Shown piece by piece: positions 27,832 to 37,147 of a stretch of 64,000 nt of DNA (position 1 is its first letter; each line of letters opens with the position of its first letter). Below the pieces are notes generated by a model, which saw nothing but the letters and a program-made list of their open reading frames with translations, did no database searches and was not told the origin of the DNA. Source of the DNA: CAIVVT01 sp052145115 (lineage in GTDB: Bacteria > Acidobacteriota > Terriglobia > Bryobacterales > Bryobacteraceae); the NCBI GenBank assembly GCA_052145115.1, contig JBKQPG010000090.1:1-64000 (forward strand), in the 5' to 3' direction. Both the position numbers and the translations under genes were made by a program.

Positions 27832-28593
27832 CTACAACCAGTCCAGTGTCTCGTTGGCGCGCCCCTCCGCGCCCACCACGCGCACGAAGAGGTCCTCCAG
27901 CGTCTCCTCGCCGGAGCGCAAGCCGTCGATGGTGCCCTCGGCCACCAGCCGGCCCTTGTCGATGATGGCGACGCTGTGGCACAGCCGCTCGACGACCTCG
28001 AGCACGTGCGAGGTGAGGAAGATGGTGCTGCCGCGGCGCGCCTGCTCGATCAGGATCTCCTTCATCTGGCGCGCGCCCACGGCATCGACTCCCTCGAACG
28101 GCTCGTCGAGCAGAAACAGGTCGGGCTTATGGATCAGCGCGGCGGCCATGGCGACGCGCTTGCGCATGCCCTTGGAGTAGTCCACGATCAGCTTGCGGCC
28201 GGCGGTGTCGAGCTCGAACAGCTCCATCAACTCGCGCGTGCGCTGGCGCACCGTGGCCATGTCGAGGCCGTACATGCGGCCGACGAAGTGGACGAACTCG
28301 GGACCGCTCAGGTGGTCGAACAGCAGCGAATCATCGGGCACCAGACCGATGCGGCGCTTGATGGCCACGGCGTCCTGGGGCATGCGCAGGCCCAGCAGCG
28401 CCATCGAGCCCGAGGTCGGCGGAGCGAGGCCCATCAGCATGCGGATGGTGGTGGTCTTGCCCGCGCCGTTGGGACCCAGAAAGCCGTAGAAGCAGCCGCG
28501 CGGGACCGTCAGATTGAGGCCGTCCACTGCCGGCTTGTCGCCGTAGACCTTGCGCAGATCGTGGATTTCGATGGCCGGGGCGGAGTCGAACAT
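27832..28593 (-). CDS. ABC transporter ATP-binding protein
   Basis: 253 aa nucleotide-binding subunit. Walker A is GPNGAGKTTT, the signature YSKGMRKRV, Walker B LFLLDEPFEGVD and the switch histidine TSHVLE. The stretch ELFELDTAGRKLIVDYSKGM matches drug/lipid-type ABC-2 exporters (CcmA-like). The start ATG overlaps the stop of the lipid kinase gene by one base (TAATG at 28593), and the permease follows after 10 bases. It powers the permease at the cytoplasmic face. Confidence 0.95.
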   Translation of the reverse strand: MFDSAPAIEIHDLRKVYGDKPAVDGLNLTVPRGCFYGFLGPNGAGKTTTIRMLMGLAPPTSGSMALLGLRMPQDAVAIKRRIGLVPDDSLLFDHLSGPEFVHFVGRMYGLDMATVRQRTRELMELFELDTAGRKLIVDYSKGMRKRVAMAAALIHKPDLFLLDEPFEGVDAVGARQMKEILIEQARRGSTIFLTSHVLEVVERLCHSVAIIDKGRLVAEGTIDGLRSGEETLEDLFVRVVGAEGRANETLDWL

Positions 28594-29546
28594 TAGAGTG
28601 ATTCGTATTGCAGCCGGACGGTGGCCGGCCTCATGACGCACAGGTAGGGAGCAGGGATCAGAAGCCGCAGGCGCCCTTCGACGATGTCGTAGCTGGCGGC
28701 GCCGAAGCCGGCGTGCTCGCCGTCCACCTGCAGGTCCAGCGGCGCGCCGTCGAGCGGTTCCACCTCCACGCCGGCGGCCTCGAGAATGCGCACGCCCTCC
28801 ATCCCCTCCAGCCTATTGAAAACCACGCCCAGGAGGTAGCGCACGTAGGGGAAGGTGTTGTTGCCGGAGAACAGAACGATGGCGAAACGTTCTCCCAGCA
28901 GGTTGGCGCGGCGGGCGATTTCGAGGTCGCCGCCGTAGTTGCGAACGCGGCTGATCAAGGCGAAGCTGGACAGGTATTCGCGCCCCGAAACGCGCACGCG
29001 AAAGACCGGCAGGCGGGAGCCGAGTTCCAGGCAGGCGTGGACCCAGTAGGAGAACTTGCCGATGCGCCGCTTCAGCCGGGGGTCGACGATGCGCACGGTC
29101 TGGGCGTCGAAGCCGGCCCCGGCCATGCAGATGAAAAGCCGCTCGCCGGCGCTGGTCCTCATGCGGCCCAGAGCGACGGAGACGGGCGCGCAGCCCGGCA
29201 GCAGCGCGGCCGCGCGCAGCGGATTATTGCCCAGGCCCAGCTCATTGGCCAGGACGTTGGCATTGCCGAAGGGGAGGATGCCGAGCGGGACGTCCGATCC
29301 GGCCACGCCGGAGAGCGCTTCATTGATGGTGCCGTCGCCGCCGGCCACCAGGATCAGGCCGCTGCCCTGCTCGATGCAGCGCGCGGCAATGGACCCGGCG
29401 GTCTGCGGCGCGGGCGTGGCGATCGCTTCGAGTTCAGGCCATTTCCGGCGCAGCAGGGCGAGCGTGCGCTGGAAGCGCCCGGGGCGGCGGCGAAGCCCCC
29501 CGGCCTCGGGGTTGAAGATGACATGAATCGGCCGTTGGCGCGCGAT
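28593..29546 (-). CDS. Diacylglycerol kinase/YegS-type lipid kinase, non-standard start
   Basis: About 317 aa. The catalytic domain has RPIHVIFNPEAGGLRRRP, the NPxAG block, and LILVAGGDGTINEALSG, the GGDGT nucleotide motif; the C-terminal beta domain includes PLDLQVDGEHAGFG. The NPxAG block lies in frame upstream of the first GTG (29348), but between the in-frame stop at 29562-29564 and that GTG there is no ATG, GTG or TTG. I placed the start at ATC (29546) with AGGGGG about 9 bases upstream; ATT at 29528 is an alternative. Either rare initiation or a sequence error is possible. It heads an operon with an ABC exporter. Confidence 0.75.
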   Translation of the reverse strand: MARQRPIHVIFNPEAGGLRRRPGRFQRTLALLRRKWPELEAIATPAPQTAGSIAARCIEQGSGLILVAGGDGTINEALSGVAGSDVPLGILPFGNANVLANELGLGNNPLRAAALLPGCAPVSVALGRMRTSAGERLFICMAGAGFDAQTVRIVDPRLKRRIGKFSYWVHACLELGSRLPVFRVRVSGREYLSSFALISRVRNYGGDLEIARRANLLGERFAIVLFSGNNTFPYVRYLLGVVFNRLEGMEGVRILEAAGVEVEPLDGAPLDLQVDGEHAGFGAASYDIVEGRLRLLIPAPYLCVMRPATVRLQYESL

Positions 29547-29570
29547 AACGAAGTGCCCCCTTCAGTTACG

Positions 29571-29576
29571 ATTATA
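29571..29576 (-). promoter_or_regulatory. Consensus -10 element for the lipid kinase operon
   Basis: The minus strand reads TATAAT, an exact -10 hexamer, in the 38 bases between the divergent kinase and ligA starts. Transcription would begin near 29563, giving a leader of less than 20 bases before the proposed ATC start. No good -35 hexamer is seen; it would fall inside the first codons of ligA. Confidence 0.45.
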
Positions 29577-29584
29577 GGGACCCG

Positions 29585-31633
29585 ATGAGGAAGCCCGATT
29601 CGATGGACCCGATTGTGCGCGAGATCGAGCTTCTGCGCGCCGCCCTGCGGCGGCACGAACACCTATATTACGTCCTCGACAGGCCGGAGATCAGCGACGC
29701 CGAGTACGACGGCATGATGCGCCGGCTCAAGGAGCTCGAAACAGCGCATCCCGAACTTGACTCGCCCGACTCGCCGACCCGCCGCGTGGGCGGCGCCGTG
29801 CGCGAGGGCTTCGTCAAGGTGCGGCACTCGTCGCCCATGCTCAGCCTGGACAACGCCCTCAACGAGCAGGAACTGGCGGAGTTCGACACTCGCGTGCGCG
29901 AGCTGCTGGCGGGCGAGGCGTACCAGTATGTGGCCGAGCTGAAACTCGACGGGCTGTCGCTGGCGGCGCAGTATGAAGACCGGCGGCTGAGGCTGGCCGT
30001 GACTCGCGGCGACGGCCAGGAGGGCGAGGACGTCACCGAGAACGCGCGCACCATCCGCACGCTGCCGCTGCAGGCCCAGGCGGCGGTTTCGGCCTGGTCG
30101 CGGTTCGAAGTGCGCGGCGAAGTGCTGATGCCGCGCGCCGAGTTCCAGCGGCTGAACTCCGAGCGCGCCGTGGAGGGCCTGCCGCCGTACGCCAATCCGC
30201 GCAACTCGGCGGCCGGATCGTTGCGCGTGCTGGACACCGCGCTGACGGCCTCGCGCAAGCTCGAATTCCAGGCCTATTTTCTGCTCGTGGAGGGCCAGCC
30301 GGCGCTGCCGACGCATTGGGAGAATCTGGAACGCCTGCGCGAGCTGGGCTTCAAGGTGAATCCGAACGCGCGGCGCGTGGCGGGGTTGGACGAGTTGCTG
30401 GCGTGGTGCCGCGAGTGGGGCGAGCGGCGGGAGACGCTGCCCTATGAGATCGACGGGGTTGTGGCCAAGATCGACTCGATTGAGCAGCAGCGGCGGCTGG
30501 GCTGGACGGCCCGCTCGCCGCGCTGGGCCATCGCCTTCAAGTTCAGCGCGCGGCAGGCCGAGACGGTGCTCGAGAACATCGACGTGCAGGTGGGGCGGAC
30601 GGGCGTGCTGACGCCGGTGGCGCGGCTGCGGCCGGTGGTGGTGAGCGGCGTGACGGTGTCCAACGCCACGCTGCACAACGAGGACGAGATCGCGCGGCTC
30701 GACCTGGCGATCGGCGACACGGTGCTGATCGAGCGCAGCGGCGACGTGATTCCTAAAGTCGTCGAGGTGCGCCGTCGCCCGGCGGACCGGCGGCCGTTCC
30801 GGATGCCCGACGCCTGCCCGGTGTGCGGCAGCGCGGTGGTGCGGGCCGAGGGCGAGGTGGCGCGGCGCTGCCTGAACTCGAGCTGTCCGGCGCGGCTGAA
30901 GGAGTCGCTGGCGCACTACGCTTCGCGGACCGTCATGGACATCGACGGGCTGGGCGACGCGCTGGTGGATCAACTGGTCGGCACGGGACTGGTGACCAGC
31001 ATCGCGGACCTGTATCAACTGCGGCTCGATCAACTGCTGGGCCTGGAGCGGATGGGTGAGAAATCGGCGTCCAAGATTGTGGCCAATATCGAGGCCACGA
31101 GGGCAAGGCCGGTGGAACGGCTGATCGCCGGCTTGGGCATTCCATTCGTGGGCCAGCGCACGGCTCAGATACTGAGCCGCACCTTCGGCGGGATCGACGC
31201 GCTCATGCAGGCCGATGAGGAGACGCTGCAGAGCGCGCAGGAAGTCGGGCCGAAGGTGGCGCAGTCGATCCGCGGATTCTTCCTCGAACCCCACAATCGT
31301 GAACTGGTGGAGCGGCTTCGCGCCGCCGGGCTGCAGTTTGAAGGCGAGATACAGCAACAGCCCGCCGGCGGAGCCTTGGCCGGGCTGACGTTCGTGCTCA
31401 CCGGCACGCTGCCCACGCTGTCGCGCGAACAGGCCAAGGAGCGGATCGAAGCGGCCGGGGGCAAGGTGACGGGCTCGGTGAGCAAGAAGACGTCCGTCGT
31501 AGTGGCCGGCGACGAGGCCGGATCCAAGCTCGAGAAAGCCCGTGAATTGGGCATCGAAATCTGGACCGAAGAGCAACTGCTCGCGCGCCTGGGCGGTGCG
31601 CACGACGAAAAGTCCGCCGGAGAGGCTGAATGA
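29585..31633 (+). CDS. ligA: NAD-dependent DNA ligase
   Basis: Seals nicks in replication and repair, adenylated from NAD. 682 aa, normal for LigA. Domain Ia is the EHLYYVLDRPEISDAEYD stretch near residue 25; the adenylated lysine is K120 in ELKLDGLS; OB-fold and a Cys4 zinc finger (CPVCGS and CLNSSCPARLKE, near 413-436); helix-hairpin-helix repeats; and a C-terminal BRCT domain (LTFVLTGTLPTLSREQAKE). A second ATG at 29603 preceded by GAGG would also fit. It overlaps the DedA-like gene by four bases and is divergent from the lipid kinase. Confidence 0.97.
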   Translation: MRKPDSMDPIVREIELLRAALRRHEHLYYVLDRPEISDAEYDGMMRRLKELETAHPELDSPDSPTRRVGGAVREGFVKVRHSSPMLSLDNALNEQELAEFDTRVRELLAGEAYQYVAELKLDGLSLAAQYEDRRLRLAVTRGDGQEGEDVTENARTIRTLPLQAQAAVSAWSRFEVRGEVLMPRAEFQRLNSERAVEGLPPYANPRNSAAGSLRVLDTALTASRKLEFQAYFLLVEGQPALPTHWENLERLRELGFKVNPNARRVAGLDELLAWCREWGERRETLPYEIDGVVAKIDSIEQQRRLGWTARSPRWAIAFKFSARQAETVLENIDVQVGRTGVLTPVARLRPVVVSGVTVSNATLHNEDEIARLDLAIGDTVLIERSGDVIPKVVEVRRRPADRRPFRMPDACPVCGSAVVRAEGEVARRCLNSSCPARLKESLAHYASRTVMDIDGLGDALVDQLVGTGLVTSIADLYQLRLDQLLGLERMGEKSASKIVANIEATRARPVERLIAGLGIPFVGQRTAQILSRTFGGIDALMQADEETLQSAQEVGPKVAQSIRGFFLEPHNRELVERLRAAGLQFEGEIQQQPAGGALAGLTFVLTGTLPTLSREQAKERIEAAGGKVTGSVSKKTSVVVAGDEAGSKLEKARELGIEIWTEEQLLARLGGAHDEKSAGEAE

Positions 31634-32241
31634 AGAAGATTCTCGCCCTGCTGGCCGCCTGGGGCCTGCCGGGCATTTTCCTGCTGACGATTGCGGATGG
31701 AGCCGGCGTTCCGAATCCTTCGGGACCGGACGTGCTGCTGCTGCTGTACACGTCGCAGCGCCCCGACCAGTGGCTGGTGGCGGCGCTGACGGCCGTGGCC
31801 GGCTCGCTGCTCGGGTCGTTGTTCCTATATGAGATTGCGCGCAAAGGCGGCGAAAAATACCTGCAAGGCAAGCTGAGCTCGGGGCGCGGGAAACAGTTCC
31901 GGGAATCGTTCCGGCGCTACGGTCTGGTCACGGTGTTCATTCCGGCGCTGGTGCCGGTTCCGATGCCGCTGAAGGCGTTCGAAATTTGCGCCGGGGCGCT
32001 GGGGGTGAGGCGGGCGGCGTTCATTGCCGTGTTCGTGGGGGCGCGCGTGCCACGCTACGTGGCGCTGTGCTGGCTGGGGCGCAACCTGCACGAATCGCCG
32101 CTGAAGTTCCTCAAGGACCACACGCTGGATTTCGTGTGGATTGCGCTGGGCACGCTGGCGCTATGCGTGGCGCTGGTGAAGCTGGCCGAACGCTACCGCA
32201 AGCCGCCTGAAATAACATCTGCATCGAACCTCCCGGCATAG
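31630..32241 (+). CDS. DedA/VTT-domain membrane protein
   Basis: 203 aa. The pattern PNPSGPDVLLLLYTSQRP in the first loop, EIARKGGEKYLQGKLSS, and FIPALVPVPMPLKAFEICAG with GARVPRYVALCWLG match the VTT (SNARE-associated) fold of DedA flippase-like proteins, which move undecaprenyl phosphate or other lipids across the inner membrane. Helices lie at both ends and in the middle. Its ATG lies in the ATGA that ends ligA (31630-31633), so it is translationally coupled to the ligase. Confidence 0.85.
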   Translation: MKKILALLAAWGLPGIFLLTIADGAGVPNPSGPDVLLLLYTSQRPDQWLVAALTAVAGSLLGSLFLYEIARKGGEKYLQGKLSSGRGKQFRESFRRYGLVTVFIPALVPVPMPLKAFEICAGALGVRRAAFIAVFVGARVPRYVALCWLGRNLHESPLKFLKDHTLDFVWIALGTLALCVALVKLAERYRKPPEITSASNLPA

Positions 32242-32280
32242 GATAAGGGGATTGGGAGATCACGTTTGGAGGCCGCATTC

Positions 32281-35200
32281 ATGCGATTTTTGACACTCGT
32301 TGCGAGTCTGGGCGCGCTGTGCGCGCTGGCCGGCGCCGAAAGCCGGCCGGGATACTACCGCTACCCGGCGTTGAGCGGCGGGACGACTGTTTTCACGGCC
32401 GAGGGCGACCTGTGGAGCGTGCCGGCCGCGGGCGGGACGGCGCGGCGCCTGACCACGTCTCCGGGAGAAGAGCGCGCGGCGGCGATTTCGCCGGATGGAC
32501 GGACCATCGCCTTCGTCGCGGAATACGAAGGGCCGGACGAGGTCTACAGCATGCCGATTGAGGGTGGTCTGCCCACGCGCCGGACTTGGGATGGATCCGC
32601 GGGGGTGGCTGGCTGGACCCCGGACGGGCGGCTGCTGTACCGCACGCGGCGCTTTTCGACGCTGCCGAGCGTGCAACTGGTGGCGCTGGACCTGAAGGGC
32701 GGGCGCGAGGTGATCGAGCTGGCCCAGGCGGCCGAGGCGGCGTTCCTGGCCGATGGGAAAACGATCGTCTTCACGCGGCTGCCGTTTCAGGGCAGCTCGA
32801 CCAAGCGCTACAAGGGCGGCGAAGTACAGAGCCTGTGGCGATGGACGCCGGGCACGGAGGCCGTGCCGCTGACCCGGGACTACCCCGGCACCTCGAAGAA
32901 CCCGATGTTTTGGAAGGGGCGCGTTTACTTCCTCAGCGACCGCGACGGCGTGATGAACGTGTGGTCGATGACGCCCGATGGCAAGGATCCGCGCCAGCAC
33001 ACGCATCACAAGGACTTCGATGCGCAGACCGCGTCGCTCGCCGACGGCCGCATCGCGTACCAGTGCGGCGCGGATATCTGGCTGCTGGACCTGAAGTCGG
33101 GGCGGGATGCCGTGGTCCCGATCACGCTGGTCTCGGATTTCGATCAACTGCGGGAGCGCTGGGTGAAGAAGCCGATGCAGTACCTGAGCTCCGGGCACCT
33201 GGCTCCGGATGGTTCGGGGATGGTCTTCACGGCGCGCGGCGAAGTATTCGTGGCGCCGGCCAAGCCGGGGCGGCTGGTGCGGGTGGCGCGCCAGCCGGGG
33301 GTGAGGTTCCGCGACGCGCGCTATTCGGCCGATGGCAAGAGCATCGTGGTGATGAGCACCGCCAGCGGCGAGACGGAATTGTGGCGCTATCCGGCCAACG
33401 GCGTGGGCCCGGGCGAGCAGCTCACCAATGACGCCAAGGTGCTGCGCTGGGACGGCGTGAGCTCGCCCGACGGCGCCTGGCTGGCGCATACCAACAAGGA
33501 CCAGCAACTGTGGCTGCTCAACCTGAAGACGAAGGAGAACAAAAAGATCGCCGAGAGCAGCCACGACGGTTTCGACGACCTGAAGTGGTCGTCGGATAGC
33601 AAGTGGCTGGCGTATGTGGAGACCGCGGCCGACCAGTTCCGCGAGATCAAGGTCTACAACGTGGACACGGGCGCGATCACGGCGCTGACCTCGGACCGGT
33701 TCAACAGCGGGAGCCCGGCCTGGAGCGCGGACGGGCAGTGGCTGTACTTCCTCTCGGACCGCAACCTGAAGACGACCGTTCACGGGCCGTGGGGCACGCG
33801 CCAGCCGGACCCGCACTTCGACCGCACGATGAAGATCTACCAACTGGCGCTGAAGAAGGGCCTGCGGTCGCCGTTCGAGCCGCCCGACGAGCTGCACCCG
33901 GAGGCCAAGCCGGAGGAGAAGAAGGAGGAGACCAAGCCCGCCACCGAAACCAAGCCGGCCGACGCGAAAGATAAGCCGGCGGACAAGGCGGCGGCGGATA
34001 AGGACAAGTCGGCGGACAAAGACAAGGACAAGCCCGTGGAGAAGGGCAAGGAAGCGGTGAAAGTCAAAGTGGAGATCGAGCTGGACGGCATCATGGGGCG
34101 CATCAGCGAGGCGCCCGCGCCGCCGGGCAACTACGAGGATCTGTCGGCCAGCGCCAAGCGGCTGTGTTGGATGGCCGAAGCGGAAACAATGCCGCCGCAG
34201 CAGGCGCTGACATGCATGGACATCGACAACAAGGGCGAGAAGCCGGAGACGGTGATGGCCGACGTACGCGGCTACGAGTTGTCGCAGGACGGCAAGAAGC
34301 TGGCCGTGCGCAAGGAGCAGGACTTCTACATCTTCGACGCCGGGGTGAAGGCGGCGGCGCTGGGCACGCCCAAGGCGCTCGCCGACGCCAAGGTGGACCT
34401 GAGCGGGTGGAGCTTCGAGCTGGACCCGAAGGCCGACTTCAAGGAGATGTTCGCCGATGCCTGGCGGCTGGAGCGCGACTACTTCTACGACCGCAACATG
34501 CACGGCCTGGATTGGAAGGCGGTGCGGGCCAAGTACGAGCCGCTGGTGGATCGCGTCACCGAGCGCGAGGAACTGAACGACCTGCTGGCGCAGATGGTGG
34601 GCGAGCTGAGCGCGCTGCACATCTTCGTCGGGGGCGGCGACATCCGGGAGACGCCCGACCCGGTGAGTATGGGCGCTCTGGGTGCGCTGCTGGAACGCGA
34701 CGACAAGGCCGGTGGCGTGGTGGTGAAACATATTTACCGCCACGATCCGGACCTGCCGGACCAAGCCTCGCCGCTGGCGCGGCCGGGCGTCGACGTGCGG
34801 GAGGGCGACGTGATCACGATGATCGACGGCGCGGAGGTGCCGGCGGCGCCGGATATCGGCGCGCTGCTGAGGGAGAAGGCCAACCGGCAGACGCTGGTGC
34901 GGGTGAAACAAGCCACGGACGGCAAGACAAGGGACGTGCTGGTGAAGCCGATGACGACCGGCGAGGAGGCGTCGCTGAGGTATGGGGAGTGGGAGCTCGA
35001 ACGGCGGCACAGGGTGGAGCAGGCCGGCGGCGGCAAGATCGGCTACCTGCATCTGCGGGCCATGGGATCGGGCGACATGGAGCGCTGGGAGCGGGACTAT
35101 TACCCGGTGTTCGACCGCCAGGGGCTGATTATCGACGTGCGCCACAACAACGGCGGCAACATCGACTCGTGGCTGCTGGGCAAGCTGCTCAGGAAGGCCT

Positions 35201-35640
35201 GGTTCTACTGGCAGCCGCGGGTCGGAGACCCGACCTGGAACATGCAGTACGCCTTCCGCGGGCACATGGTGGTGCTGGTGGACGAGTCGACGGCCAGCGA
35301 TGGCGAGGCGTTCGCGGAAGGGTTCCGGCGGCTGGGCCTGGGGAAGGTGATCGGCGTGCGGACGTGGGGCGGCGAGATCTGGCTGAGCGCGTCCAACGTG
35401 CTGGTGGACCGGGGCATCGCCACGGCGGCGGAGACGGGCGTCTACGGGCCGGAGCGAAAGTGGCTGATCGAGGGTTACGGCGTGGAGCCGGACATCGTCG
35501 TGGACAACCTGCCGCACGAGACGTTCAGTGGACGCGACGCGCAACTGGAGGCTGCGTTGAAGCACCTCCAGGAGCTGATCCAGAAGGACCCGCGGACGCT
35601 GCCCGCGGCGCCACCGTATCCCGACAAAGCGGTCCAGTAG
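32281..35640 (+). CDS. Tricorn-like S41 family protease, exported
   Basis: 1119 aa with a signal peptide (MRFLTLVASLGALCALAGAE). The N-terminal half has two beta-propeller-like sets of repeats of TolB/tricorn type (AAAISPDGRTIAFVAEYEG; PAWSADGQWLYFLSDRN). A lysine/glutamate/proline-rich linker of about 60 residues follows (near 540-600). The C-terminal half carries a PDZ domain and an S41 core: H780 in GELSALHIF, and S1006-D1007 in DESTASDGEAF, the tricorn nucleophile context. GGAGG lies 9 bases before the ATG; a TTG at 32266 is less likely. It would degrade peptides in the periplasm. Confidence 0.92.
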   Translation: MRFLTLVASLGALCALAGAESRPGYYRYPALSGGTTVFTAEGDLWSVPAAGGTARRLTTSPGEERAAAISPDGRTIAFVAEYEGPDEVYSMPIEGGLPTRRTWDGSAGVAGWTPDGRLLYRTRRFSTLPSVQLVALDLKGGREVIELAQAAEAAFLADGKTIVFTRLPFQGSSTKRYKGGEVQSLWRWTPGTEAVPLTRDYPGTSKNPMFWKGRVYFLSDRDGVMNVWSMTPDGKDPRQHTHHKDFDAQTASLADGRIAYQCGADIWLLDLKSGRDAVVPITLVSDFDQLRERWVKKPMQYLSSGHLAPDGSGMVFTARGEVFVAPAKPGRLVRVARQPGVRFRDARYSADGKSIVVMSTASGETELWRYPANGVGPGEQLTNDAKVLRWDGVSSPDGAWLAHTNKDQQLWLLNLKTKENKKIAESSHDGFDDLKWSSDSKWLAYVETAADQFREIKVYNVDTGAITALTSDRFNSGSPAWSADGQWLYFLSDRNLKTTVHGPWGTRQPDPHFDRTMKIYQLALKKGLRSPFEPPDELHPEAKPEEKKEETKPATETKPADAKDKPADKAAADKDKSADKDKDKPVEKGKEAVKVKVEIELDGIMGRISEAPAPPGNYEDLSASAKRLCWMAEAETMPPQQALTCMDIDNKGEKPETVMADVRGYELSQDGKKLAVRKEQDFYIFDAGVKAAALGTPKALADAKVDLSGWSFELDPKADFKEMFADAWRLERDYFYDRNMHGLDWKAVRAKYEPLVDRVTEREELNDLLAQMVGELSALHIFVGGGDIRETPDPVSMGALGALLERDDKAGGVVVKHIYRHDPDLPDQASPLARPGVDVREGDVITMIDGAEVPAAPDIGALLREKANRQTLVRVKQATDGKTRDVLVKPMTTGEEASLRYGEWELERRHRVEQAGGGKIGYLHLRAMGSGDMERWERDYYPVFDRQGLIIDVRHNNGGNIDSWLLGKLLRKAWFYWQPRVGDPTWNMQYAFRGHMVVLVDESTASDGEAFAEGFRRLGLGKVIGVRTWGGEIWLSASNVLVDRGIATAAETGVYGPERKWLIEGYGVEPDIVVDNLPHETFSGRDAQLEAALKHLQELIQKDPRTLPAAPPYPDKAVQ

Positions 35641-35762
35641 AGCGGGCTACCGCCCCCCCGGAGGAAAGCTGGGAGGGGCCGCTCTGCGCAACCTCCGCCA
35701 ATCGCGCCGATCATCTGGAATGGAGATTCGACGCCGGATGATGGCCGAAAGGCAGAGCGCGA

Positions 35763-36449
35763 CTATCGCGGCCGAACAAAGACCATCATGTTGTGGCTCC
35801 AGCCGTCGTTGAGACCATGGAGGTACTCAGTAAACTCTCGTTGATAGGTGAATCCACGCCGCTCGATTCTGTCAATCCAATATTGTGGCGGCTGTTCATT
35901 GAAGTGTCCGGCGCCTCCCTGACCGGGCCGCGCCGCGGATATGGCGATCAGATCGCCGTGACCAGTCAATGTCTCGAGGAATATCTCAACGAACTTCGGA
36001 TGTATATGTTCAGCGACTTCATAACTCCAGACGAGATCGAATGTCCGCTCAAGTCTGACGGGCTTGTTAAGATCGGCACGCACGATGAGCCCCTTCACGG
36101 GCGATGATTCGATGGCCGGCTGCGAACCTTCCAGACCGACGCATTCGATTCCCTTGGCTGCCACATATTCCAACGTCTTGCCGGTACCGCACCCGATGTC
36201 GAGAAACGAATGCGGCTTCCATTTCCCGATCACGGCGTCCAAGACCTTCATCGGGCAGCCGCCCGCCATACAGAGCTCGCTTTCTTCAAAACGGCTATCT
36301 TTGCGGACCAGCATGGTAAGGGCGCGTTTTCCCAAGTAGCGGACGCGAGGCTTCCCGGCGATGCTGCCGTACATCCACCGGAGGAGGTTGTAAGCGTATG
36401 AATTGGGATTGAGCGAGTTCTTTGCACTCTCCTTTAGAGCGTTCAGCAT
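35763..36449 (-). CDS. Class I SAM-dependent methyltransferase
   Basis: 228 aa. Motif I is FLDIGCGTGKTLEYVA, followed by the acidic end of strand 2 (GLEGSQPA) and the motif IV-like FDLVWSYEVAEHIHP. The substrate region is not recognised; similar proteins occur in surface-polysaccharide clusters. AGGGG lies 8 bases before the ATG. Base composition is clearly lower in GC than in the adjacent tricorn and DUF4337 genes, suggesting acquisition. It stands alone, convergent with the tricorn gene. Confidence 0.87.
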   Translation of the reverse strand: MLNALKESAKNSLNPNSYAYNLLRWMYGSIAGKPRVRYLGKRALTMLVRKDSRFEESELCMAGGCPMKVLDAVIGKWKPHSFLDIGCGTGKTLEYVAAKGIECVGLEGSQPAIESSPVKGLIVRADLNKPVRLERTFDLVWSYEVAEHIHPKFVEIFLETLTGHGDLIAISAARPGQGGAGHFNEQPPQYWIDRIERRGFTYQREFTEYLHGLNDGWSHNMMVFVRPR

Positions 36450-36616
36450 GTTGATAACCCCTCTATAGCTCCCGGTTGCCCCTCAGCGTACCACGGGCCT
36501 CCAGACTCCTGGAAAGCAAGACAAAAGGCCGGAGTAATGCGGGCTACCGCTCCGCAGGGGAGGGCGAAAGGCGTGCCGCGAACGAGTGGCGCCGGGTTCC
36601 GCAGGGCGGCCGCAGG

Positions 36617-37147
36617 CTAGTGCGGCAAGAACAGGGCGCTTCCGGCGATCAGGATGCCGCCGGCGCCGGCAGCGATTGCCACGTACAAGAAGAGCGAGCG
36701 CCGGGTGAGGATCGCCAGCGAACACAGAACAACGGCCAGTTCGAGGAACACCTCGCCAAAATGGAGGCGCAGGGCGCGGCGGCCGCTGACGGCGCTTTCG
36801 GCCTCGAACTCCCGGGCCTGCGTCATGATCTCCTCGCCTTCCTTCTGGTAACGCTCCTGGTTGCCTTTGAATTTCTCGGCCGTCCTGGCGGCCTCGGCGC
36901 CGGGCATGAGGCTCACGATGTCCCTGGCCACCTCGGACTGGTAGCGGCGCAGCGATTTGGCCTGGTAAAAGGCCCACTGGTCGGAAGCCTTCTGCTGGGC
37001 CAGCAGCTCCTCGGTGGTGGCAATATGGCCGGCGACGGCCACGACGGCCAGAAAAGCGGCGATCAGGGCGATGAGGGCGCCGGCGGTGCGGGTGAACGAG
37101 TCGTGGGCGTGCTCGGCGTGTTCCTGCATTTCTTCGTTAACAGACAT
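36617..37147 (-). CDS. DUF4337-family membrane protein
   Basis: 176 aa. One helix near residues 23-43 (AGALIALIAAFLAVVAVAGH) and two near the C-terminus (EVFLELAVVLCSLAIL; LFLYVAIAAGAGGILIAG) enclose a cytoplasmic or periplasmic helical part with ASDQWAFYQAKSLRRYQSE, the DUF4337 hallmark. Function is unknown. AAGGAG lies about 8 bases before the ATG. Confidence 0.82.
   Translation of the reverse strand: MSVNEEMQEHAEHAHDSFTRTAGALIALIAAFLAVVAVAGHIATTEELLAQQKASDQWAFYQAKSLRRYQSEVARDIVSLMPGAEAARTAEKFKGNQERYQKEGEEIMTQAREFEAESAVSGRRALRLHFGEVFLELAVVLCSLAILTRRSLFLYVAIAAGAGGILIAGSALFLPH

Noticed and set aside
26049..27965. 638-aa open frame on the plus strand
   Set aside because: Antisense to the ABC permease; Gln/Gly/His-rich shadow. 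It also starts inside the dispersed repeat.
32260..35565. 1101-aa open frame on the minus strand
   Set aside because: Antisense to the tricorn-like protease, with His/Arg/Leu-rich shadow composition.
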